From assembly GCA_947623455.1 (NCBI GenBank), contig OX392529.1, positions 53,029,186-53,093,185 on the forward strand: DNA of 64,000 nucleotides, given 5' to 3'. Below the pieces are notes generated by a model. That model was not told the origin of the DNA. It worked only from the letters and a program-made list of their open reading frames with translations, and made no database searches. This document shows positions 23,206 through 33,944 of the stretch, one piece after another (position 1 is the stretch's first letter; each line of letters opens with the position of its first letter). Origin of the DNA: Mimachlamys varia (taxonomy: Eukaryota > Mollusca > Bivalvia > Pectinida > Pectinidae). The translations under genes were made by a program, and so were the position numbers.

Positions 23206-23542
23206 CATACCCTTTAACCCTCCCACATTACAAGGGAGACTCCCTCATTTTGACCAAAATTTACCAATCTCCCTTGAAATCTCCCTCATCAAAGTCCAAA
23301 CGCACACAAACTCAAAATCTACATCCTGTGGTCAAATGATCTCCTAGTTACTGTAGGGTATGTGTAATGACTATAAAAGATGTAGATCAAATAAATACCT
23401 TTTGAATTTATTTTGATACATAAAATGGGAAAGACAAATTGAGCAATGCAGTTTCAGTCGCATTTCGCACACTTTCTCCCTGATTGGAAATATGGAATCA
23501 AGGAGATCTCCCTCATTGGAGTTTTCAAAGGTTAACACCTAT
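23206..23542 (-). mobile_element. 340 bp GAGGGAG dispersed repeat, copy 3 (inverted)
   Basis: Reverse-oriented full-length relative of 771-1110, running from CATACCCTTTAACCCTCC to GGTTAACACCTAT. Confidence 0.75.
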
Positions 23543-23621
23543 GATATCAACATTATGTTGCATTGTAACGTCATTATTAGAAATTATATAACAGGGTAAG
23601 AGAAAAATAATCATTTACCCC

Positions 23622-23690
23622 CAAGGGGATTTCAACCCTCGGGGTAAAATTCTTATGCTAAACACTCAGCAAGCCTCGTGTTTGACAACT
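23622..23690 (-). other. tRNA-like SINE head (possible)
   Basis: On the minus strand GCTGAGTGTTTAGCATAAG resembles an A box and GAGGGTTGAAATCCCC a B box, at roughly tRNA spacing. The acceptor stem is not convincing, so this is more likely a SINE or tRNA relic than a working tRNA gene. Confidence 0.35.
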
Positions 23691-24479
23691 TAAGAATCTT
23701 ACCCCTTTGGTTGAGATCCCCTGTCTCACCCCAAAGGATCGAGGGTGAAAGATTCTTTTAATATTACATAATTACATATCAGGCGACGTGATGTCACAAT
23801 GGCTCAACAATGACCTGATGTCAAGAAAACGTAAAAAAAGAGGATGCGATGAAATTAAAACCTTTTTACAATATTATGACCATAATTATTAAAAAGCTAA
23901 ACTGAATTTTTCTGTGCAAACATTGTTTACAAATACGATCTATGCTAAATCTCGCTGACGTTGGGAAAAGGGAAAAGTTTATATTTTCAAAATGTCAAAA
24001 CATATTTTCATGGTTTTTGAACAGATTCAGGAAGTTGAAATTTAGAGAAAATTACTATTTTATGACCAGGGGTGTGTTGTACCTGACATGGCACGATAGG
24101 AAGGTTATTCAACTGTAGTGACTATACTCTCCTTCAAACTTGTTTAAGTCTCGACGACAACTTTTTAACACAAGATCAAAGTAGCTTGAATACTGTTTTT
24201 ACTGATGATTCAGCTTTAGTGACAATGCTGGCAGACATTGATCTTCTCATAATATGGTTCAAGTCTTCTAGCCGCCAGTCATAACCTTAAAAGTTTTTGT
24301 CAACAGTCACTTTGAACGAGAGATCCAGCAAAACACCTATCAACCTGTTCTCAAAGAAAACCTCCTTTTTTCTAATCCATTTGATTTGTATTGACGTGCC
24401 GCACTTCTTATTTCTACTGTACAGTCATTACTCTGTAGCAGAGAAATAGTTGACAGAAGTTTAACTTTAAAGTGATCTC
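23691..24479. other. Unassigned sequence
   Basis: No repeat or gene recognised; base composition is less extreme than in the flanks. Confidence 0.45.
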
Positions 24480-24720
24480 CGACCTTGACAATTCATTGAC
24501 TTAATTCCAATATGGATTCTTTCACTGAGGCTAATCTCCAGGTTGCTATGACAATGTGGTGCCAAGATGGCCGACCGAAGAAGCCTATCTGTTATCTTTG
24601 TCATTCCTGACTCCAGGTCTGCGTTGATTATCAGGGCGACAGCGCGCTGGTACAGGCTCGCAGAAATCAGGATTCCAAATTGTCCGCAGTCATCAATTTT
24701 TAATTCTCTATGCTAGAGCA
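24480..24720. promoter_or_regulatory. Candidate conserved noncoding block with RFX- and YY1-like motifs
   Basis: Higher-complexity DNA with GGTTGCTATGACAAT at 24541-24555, close to the RFX X-box, and GCCAAGATGGCCG near 24561-24573, close to the YY1 motif. Also GC-rich GCGACAGCGCGCTGG near 24638-24652. None of this sequence recurs elsewhere in the window. Motif presence is seen; regulatory role is inferred. Confidence 0.3.
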
Positions 24721-25199
24721 CTGAAGTGATCAGATATATAGGCCTGTGGAATATGGCTTGTATCCTCGATATTGGCTGCTAAATTAAACTATAGCACATA
24801 TTGGATTTTGTTAACATCAACAGGGTGTTTTTACCCTAAGTATTTATAAGAAAGCACTTGATGGTGAACCACAGACCAAAAATATTTAGGTCAGACCTCA
24901 AATGAGTCGATAAGGAACTACTTGGACAGTCATTTAAGCAACTATAAGGACACGCAAACAAAATGAGATCTCTATAAAGTTATAATTCTTCATTTATAAA
25001 GATATTTATTGTCAACCACCAAACATTTATAAATACATGTAAAATATTCCCTTTTTATTGGAACATGTGTTTGGTATATTCTTTGTAGACAAAAGGTTGC
25101 TTTCAAAAAATTGTAATGTGTTTCATTTTGTACAATAATTAAACTACAAACAATTGCAAATGGACCTGAAATAAACAACTTACAAATATGATATATATA

Positions 25200-25414
25200 C
25201 TGTTATCCAACTAATTTTTGCGGGGACTTAATTTTATGTTTTCTTACGAAACTCTATTTCGCGGCGATTTAATTTCGCAATAAATAAATTCGGTCATACA
25301 TCTTATGTGCATACATCTGACTAAAACTAGGTCGCGGCTATTAATTTTCGCGAACTTAAATAACCGCAAAATATGCGAAAAATTAATCGCATGCAAAAAT
25401 AAGTTGGTCTACAG
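25200..25414. mobile_element. MITE with CTGTTATCCAAC ends and CGCG-rich interior
   Basis: Left CTGTTATCCAACTAATTTTT and right GCAAAAATAAGTTGGTCTA followed by CAG are inverted repeats, with TA at 25198-25199 and 25415-25416. The interior has several TTCGCG/CGCGG motifs unlike the surrounding AT-rich DNA. Probably a mariner/pogo-type non-autonomous element. Confidence 0.7.
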
Positions 25415-25637
25415 TATACTCAATAATGATTTGACATTTCTCCTGAAGAACACACAGAATTTAGAAGACAGTCTCCAGATCAATTTGAATTAATTGTGAC
25501 TGCGGTCTGACCATTAATTTTACATGCCAGCAGTATACCTATAACAGGTAATTTACAGGTACGGAAACAGGATCTGCTGTCATACACCGCCTAAACGATC
25601 ACATTGGCATAATCAAAACCCTGGTGCCCTTCCTCAC

Positions 25638-25846
25638 TGAAGGAAACTGATACTCCAGGGTAGAATTTATTGTGTGGCCAATTGAGAACTCAGCTACCCT
25701 GTTATTTACATGTTTGGATAAAAATGAAGATGATGGTCGTTGAATGAGGATATTATGCCGAGATATCGCCATGGCCATCACAATGTCAGGGTCATTTGCA
25801 TACAAACGATCACCACTCCGCACCCAAATAAAGACTCTGTTCAACA
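25638..25846 (-). CDS. Possible internal exon of an unknown gene
   Basis: On the minus strand the frame is open from about 25850 to a stop at 25596-25598. A splice-acceptor-like TTTTCAATGATTAG ends at 25847, and a donor-like GTGAGG lies at 25632-25637, delimiting a 209 nt exon of about 69 codons. The peptide is of normal complexity (for example IWVRSGDRLYANDPDIVMAM and VAEFSIGHTINSTLEY) and is not part of any repeat seen here. No methionine start lies in the frame, consistent with an internal exon. I do not recognise the family. No partner exon was identified. It could also be a relic or chance. Confidence 0.27.
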
Positions 25847-26177
25847 CTAATCATTGAAAACATTCAACCAGCATGAAAAAATAGTTTTAAATGACAATGA
25901 TACTGTAAAACGTATTAAATTACTGTCACGGTCGTAAAAAGGTGTTACAGGCATTCAAATATCTCAATGTAAAAGTTACAGACATATCTTAATATCTCAT
26001 TTTAAAAGTTGCAGATACGTCCAACTGTCTGTAACATGTAGAAACTTTTACAGCGAGACATATTACATCTGCATGTAAATGTTGATCTGCATCTAGCAAT
26101 ATTTCCTGAATACAGTTTCTATACACATGTTATCATTTTTTTTTAAATTAAAGCTAATTTTACCATAATATATTTGG
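25847..26177. other. Unassigned AT-rich sequence
   Basis: Would be the intron side of the possible exon; short direct repeats of TCTCAATGTAAAAGTTACAG type near 25960-26050. No gene recognised. Confidence 0.45.
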
Positions 26178-26330
26178 AGGATCTTACACGAATGTCAATG
26201 TAATATGGAATTTATTTAGCAAGTTCAATAATTTAACATGCCACGAGTCTTTAGGCAATTTAAGTGACATATTTATTTATTTATCAAGTGTAAAAAATTC
26301 CATATTACATTGACACAAGTGTAAGATTCT
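26178..26330. mobile_element. Foldback MITE (ATCTTACAC ends)
   Basis: Inverted arms of about 33 bp: ATCTTACACGAATGTCAATG plus TAATATGGAATTT at the left, and AAATTCCATATTACATTGAC plus ACAAGTGTAAGAT at the right. No coding capacity. Confidence 0.7.
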
Positions 26331-26930
26331 ATTTATCCCATTAGTTATATTCAAGAGCAAATATACTAAAACTTTCATTTATTCAAGATCCCTACAAGAC
26401 AGGAACATTTCTGCTATGAAGGTACAATTTTCACTACTGAGACAATTGAATATGACGTCATAAATACGTCATTTATTTATGATGTCACAATGATGTTAAT
26501 ACCTCATATCAGGGTTTTTTAGCGAGTGTCTAATTTTTGCTATGTTTGCGACAACACACTTTCGCGAAAAAAAAAATTAGCTAAAATTTATTTCATTATA
26601 CAGTATGAAGATACAGTACAAGATGAAACCATTAGGTGCAAAAATGGTTGGTAAAACTGTATGGTCACCTAAAAGCATGACCTGATGTAAATTTTGAACC
26701 CATGCAACGGCATATTGCTGTGCTACTGTTACAATACTTCACGATACCATTTGATGCATAATACACCAAGGTTTTCAGCAAATATATTGATACATACACT
26801 AAGATTAATAACTGTAGCTGGATCACTGTTAAAAATAAAACAGCGAAATATATAACCTTTGACTTTGTACAGAAATCGTGAAATTAAGCATACGCTAAAG
26901 AAACACGATATACGGTACCATGTTATTTAT
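26331..26930. other. Unassigned sequence with one CRE palindrome
   Basis: TGACGTCA at 26453-26460 lies in an AT-rich partly palindromic stretch. Around 26520-26607, TTCGCGAAAA and a CAGTA end suggest a fragment related to the MITE at 25200. Confidence 0.4.
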
Positions 26931-26997
26931 TTAATTTTCAAAAGTTACAATGGACACAAGTTTTAGCAAGTGTCTTTTGTAACTTTTGAAAATTAAC
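26931..26997. repeat. Strong hairpin, probably a MITE core
   Basis: TTAATTTTCAAAAGTTACAA pairs with TTGTAACTTTTGAAAATTAA across a loop with GTTTTAGCAAGTG. The outer flanks (TATTTATTT and AAATAAATA) extend the pairing. Confidence 0.7.
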
Positions 26998-28129
26998 TAA
27001 CGAGTGTGAAATAAATACCATATCCAACAACCACGAGTCGTGTGACCTGTTTCTACCACAATTTCAGCCGAAAACAACAGTACTGTGTTAACATATCAGA
27101 TCGTATTTTTCCGCCAAATGATGTCAACAATTACAATGTAGCAAGTGAGGTTGTTCCGGTCAAAGTTCACCATGTCAGCCAATCAAAATGCGTTTAGAGT
27201 TTATTCCATGTGTGGTATAAACAAAATGTTATTCAACGATTGGAATAATTATTTGATACCCTGAGAGTCGAATCACACCCACTTTAAAAAGCGAGGTAGA
27301 AATGTACATAAAAAACACATGGACTTTTGACATTTCGGCTTGTCAGCTTTGTATCTGGAAACAACTTTGACTGGCAGAATTAAACATTAACACATTTCAA
27401 GTATAAACAGTCCAGAATTTTTTTCTTTGGAAAACCAAAAAAAATCTACAACAAAGAAAATTTTTCATGGTATTTAGATTTCTTTTTCAGTCTATTTATA
27501 GCGGGAGATGTCCTTGACCTCACAGAAGGAATCTTCCCTCAAACGACAGATTGATTTGTTCAAATTTCCTCTGTTTAAGCCACAATTACCGCTTCAACAT
27601 GGCATCAATTCATCCGTCTCCAACACTCCATATTAGGAAAGCTGCTGTGAGGAACCGGCAATAAGGAGCACAAACAGATGAGAACATTATTCGGGACAAA
27701 TGAACGACTTCACAGAGCGCCCTCTATCAGATACTTACTGCGAGCGGAGGTTTCGTAAAATACCAAAGGTTAATTAATTTCTGATGCAACAACATCATGC
27801 TAACAACAGTTACAAATGATGTTTTCGTGTCGTGCCACGGCGAAACATACAATGCATTGAAGACTCGCTCCTGACATGTTCCATACATTTAATGCCTTTC
27901 TTTGTTTAGAAGAAGTTTGTTTTTCTATCAAGAGTTAAAAGTTTTAATAGATTTTGTCCGTCTGCAAATTAAGTTACAAGGTCAGCTTACATTCTAGCTT
28001 CAATTACTACATTTCATGACAGCATATATATATATACAACGCTGGTGTAAATAGTTCGTTATATCAGTGTAAAATAGAATCTTTGAGTGCCATTGATACT
28101 AATGTAACAGAGGTCATTATTTATATTAA
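26998..28129. other. Repeat-poor sequence
   Basis: No family from this window recurs here, and 27490-27900 has normal complexity with a GC level above the flanks. No open frame above background. A candidate for noncoding conservation or unannotated UTR, not provable from sequence alone. Confidence 0.4.
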
Positions 28130-28199
28130 ATTCCTCCGCCAGGAGTCGAAACCCAAACCTCTGGCATCTAGTCTTACACTCAACTAATTGAGCTTAAAG
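28130..28199 (-). other. tRNA-like head of a SINE
   Basis: Minus-strand TTAAGCTCAATTAGTTGAG resembles a tRNA 5' half with A box, and GGTTTGGGTTTCGACTCC a B box with one extra base, about 30 bp apart. Downstream on the same strand, ACCTCTGTTACATTAG looks like a SINE body. The inserted base and lost acceptor pairing argue against a functional tRNA. Confidence 0.45.
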
Positions 28200-29393
28200 A
28201 GAAATTTCCGTATTCGGGTAGTACATTTTGTAGTTAGTAATTACCAGGGTTACACTAATTACAAAAACACTTTATTTCAGTGACAGTTTTACACTTCAAA
28301 GTAATAAAGACTTTGACCTTTGGCATGGTGACCTTAAAGAAAAATGCCAGGCATCTTCACTTCACAAAACATATTTGTATGGGAACTCTTAATTCATACC
28401 AATGGGAAAAGATTTAAAATAATTACATCAAGATGCACAATAAAACACACATTTCATCAAAGATCAATGAATGTAAACCTTTGAAATAGCACTCTTTCCA
28501 GCATACATCAACCCAATTTACGCTACCAAAGTTCAATAGACTTAGCCAGGTCACGCCAGTATTGGGTATATGTCCACTAATGCAGTAATGATACAACTCT
28601 GTATAATACCCTCTGCTAAATACATTTAATGTTGTAACAGGATTTTCTCGCACATAGCATGAAATTAGACCATAACTTGGAAAAAAATTGACCTATGACC
28701 TTGAAAAAGAAGTGGTCAGAAAAGTTATGGTAGAAATTTTATGTATAAAGGGCCATAATCCTTGAGAAAATTGATTTCTAACCTCTAAAAGTTCACCTGG
28801 TTATGGTCAGTCTGACCATTACATATTACTGTAATAACACCTGGTGGTGGTCAGTCTGACCTGGACTCTCCTCACTATAATATTTTGACCATCCCTGAGA
28901 CTTGACTTACTGCTTGGCTGTGCTTTGATGAGTGTAAGCTACCAGTCAGTATAGATGGTAGGTGCTGGGACCACAGAGAATTTGATCTCACTAGAAATTG
29001 ATTAAAGTGGAAGGACAATTACTAATGAGAGGGTCTGTGAGTTAATTAAAGTCCTGTAGCTCTCTCTCTCTGAAGATTTACATGACACTTGTTGAAGGCA
29101 ATCAGTTTCACAACTTGGTGTGTGTTTCCTTCAGTCACAGCTACTAGTGACACCACTGTCAACACAACACTGGAACATTACTGAAGGTTTCCATCACAAA
29201 GCTTGCTATATTACTTTCAGCTGATTCAAATGTATGTCTATTTTTTTGGGGAGGGGGGAAGGGGAGTTAGGAGGAGGAGGGGAGGATGACCCGCTTGTTA
29301 GATTATTTTTACACTATACAATTGTTTCCTCACAGAATGAAATAAGCTACATTATTAAGCTATATATAAGCTGACCCCCTCCCCCCACTACTA
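28200..29393. other. Unassigned sequence
   Basis: Contains two copies of the perfect odd palindrome GGTCAGTCTGACC at 28805-28817 and 28849-28861, within a 44 bp direct repeat. The 76-codon minus-strand frame at 28423-28653 has no recognised domain. A G-rich tract lies at about 29249-29285. Confidence 0.45.
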
Positions 29394-29852
29394 CAGTACA
29401 TCCTCTTTATATCATGTTGCATTTGTCAGACAAAAACATGATATTAACAGGAATGTGACATTAAGAGAAACATGTTTTTCCACATTTAGTGCATTTCCAA
29501 TCCCTATAACTATAAGTAAGCTTTTCAATGTACATATGTAGTTGCTTCAATATACATATATAGCTAACGTAAATTCAATCAAAAATCATTTTTTGAGTTT
29601 TTTCTCATTTTTCATTTTCTATGCAATATTTTGTACATGTTCTATCTAAAATCAATGAAAATGACAACATTTTCTTGATGTTTTATGCAATTGGTTGAAA
29701 AAACATGATATTAAGAGGAATTCACCTCAAAATACATGATATTAACCAAATAAAATTACATAGAATATATAGAGGAGAAAATGGTGCTTTGAAAAACATG
29801 ATATAAAGAGGAATGTCATGTAAATAGGGATGATATTAAGTGGAATCCATTG
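29394..29852. mobile_element. pogo/Tigger-like MITE, copy 3
   Basis: Starts CAGTACATCCTCTTTATATC and ends AAGTGGAATCCATTG, flanked by TA on both sides. Same internal order as the copy at 30775 (ATGATATTAAGAGGAATTCA, ATACATGATATTAACC). Confidence 0.8.
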
Positions 29853-29923
29853 TAGTTACTATGGGTTTGCTTAGTGGCTGTCTAATTCTTCCCTTTTGTT
29901 AAATATATCTTGTATGGGAGAAA

Positions 29924-29937
29924 GGGGGGGGGGGGGG
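29924..29937 (+). repeat. G14 homopolymer
   Basis: A run of 14 G; a shorter G9 run lies near 29997-30005. Confidence 0.8.
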
Positions 29938-30327
29938 TAGTATGAGTTAGTCAATAATTTCTCTGTATAAACCATGGTGAAATGATGCAATGGTGAGGGG
30001 GGGGGTCCATGTCAGTCTTAGTCAAGTGATCATTTTTTATTGCATTTTGGACTCAAGTTTTGACAGAGATTTTATTCCCAGTACAAGTACTAGCAGCACA
30101 GTCTTTCAGCCATACTCAAAATGGATAGAGAAAGCGGATTCACTCAGTAGCTATATTTTACATTGTCCTATTAAAGCTTGTATCTCATTGATACTTAAAA
30201 GAAATTGTTTTACAAATACATCTTTTACCCCTGTGGCTTTGAAAATGGGTCAAGGTCATTGATACCCCATAGGATCCTCATAATTAAGTTACATCATTAC
30301 CAGACCTCTTGTTGACAACCATGTTCT

Positions 30328-30640
30328 GTTGCCATGGTAGCGGTTTTTATCAAGGGTAATCTCTCTTTAAAACCAAAAAAAAATTGTCACAATTACTGAT
30401 CACTAATATCATAACTTTGAAGCAAAGAAAAAGTATTTACTGTACAGAACAGATCAAGATTTTTTTTCCTGATAACCATGTCTTGTTGCCATGGTAGCAG
30501 TTTCTTTTACAAGGTCAATCTCTCTTTGCAGAAACTGAAAAAAAAGCCTTTACAATTACTTATCCCTAATCTAATTCTTTGGAATTAAAGAATAAGTAGT
30601 ACAGAACAGATCATGATTTGTTTCTTTTAATTCATTCACC
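30328..30640. repeat. 157 bp tandem duplication with X-box-like palindromes
   Basis: GTTGCCATGGTAGC occurs at 30328-30341 and 30485-30498. Each is followed by TCTCTCTTT, a CAATTACT segment and GTACAGAACAGATCA. The copies are diverged. The palindrome resembles the RFX X-box, but no gene is near. Confidence 0.7.
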
Positions 30641-30719
30641 CCTGAAGACCCATTTAAACTCTTCTAATTAAAAGCTTGGAATAGTTCATTTTGAAATATT
30701 TCAGGGGTGATTGAGTTAA
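30627..30719. mobile_element. 88 bp palindromic MITE, copy 6
   Basis: Complete copy with TTAA at both ends (30627-30630 and 30716-30719), TTCATTCACCCCTGAAGA left and TTTCAGGGGTGATTGAG right. Confidence 0.8.
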
Positions 30720-30774
30720 CACAGTTTTAACCCATATAGGGAAGGTCTGCAGAAGAAATTGTACAGTGTAACTA

Positions 30775-31138
30775 CAGTATACTCCTCTTTATATCATGTT
30801 GCATTTGTCAGACAAAAACATGATATTAACAGGAATGTGACATTAAAAGAAACATGTTTTTCCACTGAATCTAGTAAATTTTTTGGGTTTATTTTTTTAT
30901 TTTCTATGCAACATTTTGTACAAGTTGTATCTGAAATCAATGGAAATGCCATAGTTTTTTGGAAATTTATTGTGGTTGGTTAAAAAAACATGATATTAAG
31001 AGGAATTTACCTCAAAATACATGATATCAACAAAATAAAATTACATAGATTATATAGAGAGAAAAATGGTGCTTGGGAAAAACATGATATAAAGAGAAAT
31101 ATGATATTAACAGGGGTGATATTAAGTGGAGTCCGTTG
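30775..31138. mobile_element. pogo/Tigger-like MITE, copy 4
   Basis: Starts CAGTATACTCCTCTTTATAT and ends AAGTGGAGTCCGTTG, flanked by TA. It lacks about 90 bp of the interior present in copy 3. The 65-74 codon frames here are element sequence. Confidence 0.8.
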
Positions 31139-33054
31139 TATAAGTTTTGTTAAAATTACCTCCCTTTATAGTTCCAATTTCTGTTAGCACTCTAATATTT
31201 TTAGAATTCGATGGCAGTTATAAATCCATCTATTTTTAGGTTACTTTCTAATTTCCATCATATAATCCATTAACCAACATCCTAATATGGACTGCAAAGT
31301 AACAGGCTTCTCATGATCAGTGTGACCCTGTTTCAGAAATAAAATATGAATAAATAATTACAATAAAATATATTGGTAATTAATGAAAATCCATTACACA
31401 CTGGCTTTCAGATGTATAAGCCTCTGAACGATTTCTCCGATTTGACACAATTCTGTATAAAGATGAATGTATCAGACCGCTACACGAGTTACAAGCAGAA
31501 AAGACTGTTGTTCTGTAAAAGAATTCACAGTAATTAGAAGAGAAGACACTCTCAGATCGCCGATTTATTGAACAAATCATTTAGTTTTTACATTGCAATC
31601 ATATTTCCAATTTCATGCATGAGAAAAAGCATTTCAGCTAAGGTTTAATTTGATGACAAAGAAGTTATATTGAACGTAAACAGGTAATTGAACAGTTTTC
31701 TCTATATATGACAGTGGTGTTTTGTTGCATGATTTTCCTCAAGGATTACAAACCTAATTGTTTTTTGCGAATTTGCTGGAAATATGAAATCACTAAAGAT
31801 TGACAACAGACGACAGGTCTGGGATTCCTCATAGATTTAACGACAGACTTTTTCTCGTGTTCTTTCATTCAAAACTGAAATTCTATTCCAAGCTAATTCC
31901 CAGAAATATTCCAACTGTCATCATCTACAAATCATGTCATTTTAAATAATCTTCTCGACGATAACCTAAGAACAGTAGGAAGTCAAATGACTCAACTGTA
32001 GTGAAGCCTACACCACCATGCGAACAAGAATCTTTCTATCAATAAAAGGGACACACAATACTCTGCCACTATATGACAGTCAGCCATCTTTTCCTTGTTC
32101 GTTCTTTTAGATTTCAGTGTACTACGTATATCTATTACAAAACATATTGCTGATATCTGTTCAATAAATTGGTAATCCAGGAAATGTTTAAATGTTTGAC
32201 CCTTACGACCTTGAATATTGGCCAAGGTCATTCATCTTAACTATATCCCAATATTTCAGCAAGCTACATGCCCAATATCAGGGCCCTAGGTTAAGGTAAT
32301 TCATTTGAACAAACTTGGTTGCCCTTCATCCCAGCATGCTGCTGACCTGATAAATCAGTTCCCTTGGCCCTTTGATAATGGAGAAGACATTGTTCAGAGT
32401 AAAAACTTGACACTGGTGGGGCTGCACCACTACATTACAGCAAATGATTATGTTTTCTTGTAACAAGGACAACTAGAACTGTAAGCCAATGGCTGACTAA
32501 TACCCCCCCCCCCCCCCCTCCTGCTCCATGCTGTTTGCAAAACAGTTTTGTAGTACTAAACACTTTGTTTAGAATTTCAACAAATGCAATGAATTTTGCA
32601 TGTATATGTAAATGGCAAAGTTTCATTGAAATTGGCCAAGTGGTTTAGAAGGATTTGTCCAGACAAATTTTCTATAGAAAACCGGTTTATAATGACTGGT
32701 TACCATAGCAACTATAATTTTGAGAAAAGAAATGTTGCATGCACATCTACACATGGTCCTTTATATTTGAGTAAAGTTTCATTGAAATTGGCCAAGCGGT
32801 TTAAGAGAAGTTGTCCAGATAAAATGTTTCTAAGGACAGACGGACAGACAGAGAGGTTGATTCCAGTATACCCCCCTTAACTTAGTAACAAGGTATAAAA
32901 ACTGTTAAGTGTAACACTTACGGCCAGATCAAAACCTGGAACCACAAAACTGACTTTTAGCCTATAGTTATTTAGCAAGTTTAGAGGATTGATACAGGCC
33001 ATTTCTGCATTTGACCATGGTACACTGATGATATGATGTTTATATGGCCTGGTG
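31139..33054. other. Unassigned sequence with dispersed-repeat fragments
   Basis: 31139-32190 has no recognised repeat. 32200-32400 matches the internal module of the element at 47957 (GGTCATTCAT, AACTTGGT.GCCCTTCATCCC). A C17 run lies at 32502-32518. 32615-32860 contains two copies of AGTTTCATTGAAATTGGCCA. The frames of 60-94 codons are repeat shadows. Confidence 0.5.
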
Positions 33055-33166
33055 TTGCTAAGGATGTCCGCCATTTTGGATCCATTGCTAGGCCAACCAC
33101 TTAAATTCCAACTGAACAAAAGTGATTCCCTTATAACGAATCCAAGACGGAGGACGTCCTTAGCAA
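33055..33166. mobile_element. 112 bp foldback with TTGCTAAGGAYGTCC arms
   Basis: TTGCTAAGGATGTCC at 33055-33069 pairs with GGACGTCCTTAGCAA at 33152-33166, and pairing continues with few mismatches through TTTTGGATCC and GAATCCAAG. The left arm contains CGCCATTTTGG, a YY1-like core. Probably a MITE. Confidence 0.65.
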
Positions 33167-33944
33167 TGCCACAAGCCTGCAGGGCAATGCGGATATCATA
33201 TTATCATGTGAATTTGGTAGTTATGGTCACACGTTTGTGCGACATCATCAGTTTATGTGCGACGTCATCAATGCAGAGTATTTACTCCACACTTTACACA
33301 AACAGGAACTGACATGAAAAACAACGCTAAGAATATTTTACAACATGTAATTTCATATAACAAAAACTTATCACAGATTAATGAGAAAATCTTGTCGTTA
33401 TATTCTGAACCTCTGGGTATCAAGACTTTATATTGAGGGGAAAACCTTACTGATTTCACAATATGTAATGTCTTGAAATGAGAACTTTATCTCATGACTG
33501 TGTCATCCATCAGAAAAAAAACAATGCTCTGGATGTAAATAACAGAACTGTGGCAAATAGAAGCTGATTATCTTTCGGTACAAATCCCTAGGTAAATTGC
33601 AGTGAGCTTAATCAGGCACTAGATTGTAGAGTAGGCAAAACTGGGGTTTTTTTTGTTAAAAAAGACCTGGCAATGAAAAATGTCTAAACCGGGTCATAGT
33701 GACCTCCGAGAGCACAAGACAATGCCCTATTTGATAACGTTATTCTGCAGAATTCAAATGATTTTGAAGCCTTTTTTTACTCATATTATTTCCTAATGTA
33801 CACTTGAGAACAACATTCTACTGAGAATTTCCGTAATTATGTACAGTTTACGCTATAACAAAAACTTGCCTTGTGCTGAGCTTCCTTAAAGAAATCCCTT
33901 AGCTCAGATTTTCTACAGTAAAATATAAAAGGTTAGGAATAACA
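33167..33944. other. Unassigned sequence
   Basis: TGTGCGACATCATCA and TGTGCGACGTCATCA form a short direct repeat near 33236-33270. No gene recognised. Confidence 0.45.

Noticed and set aside
28130..28199. Functional tRNA gene on the minus strand
   Set aside because: An extra base in the B-box arm and missing acceptor pairing; better explained as a SINE head.
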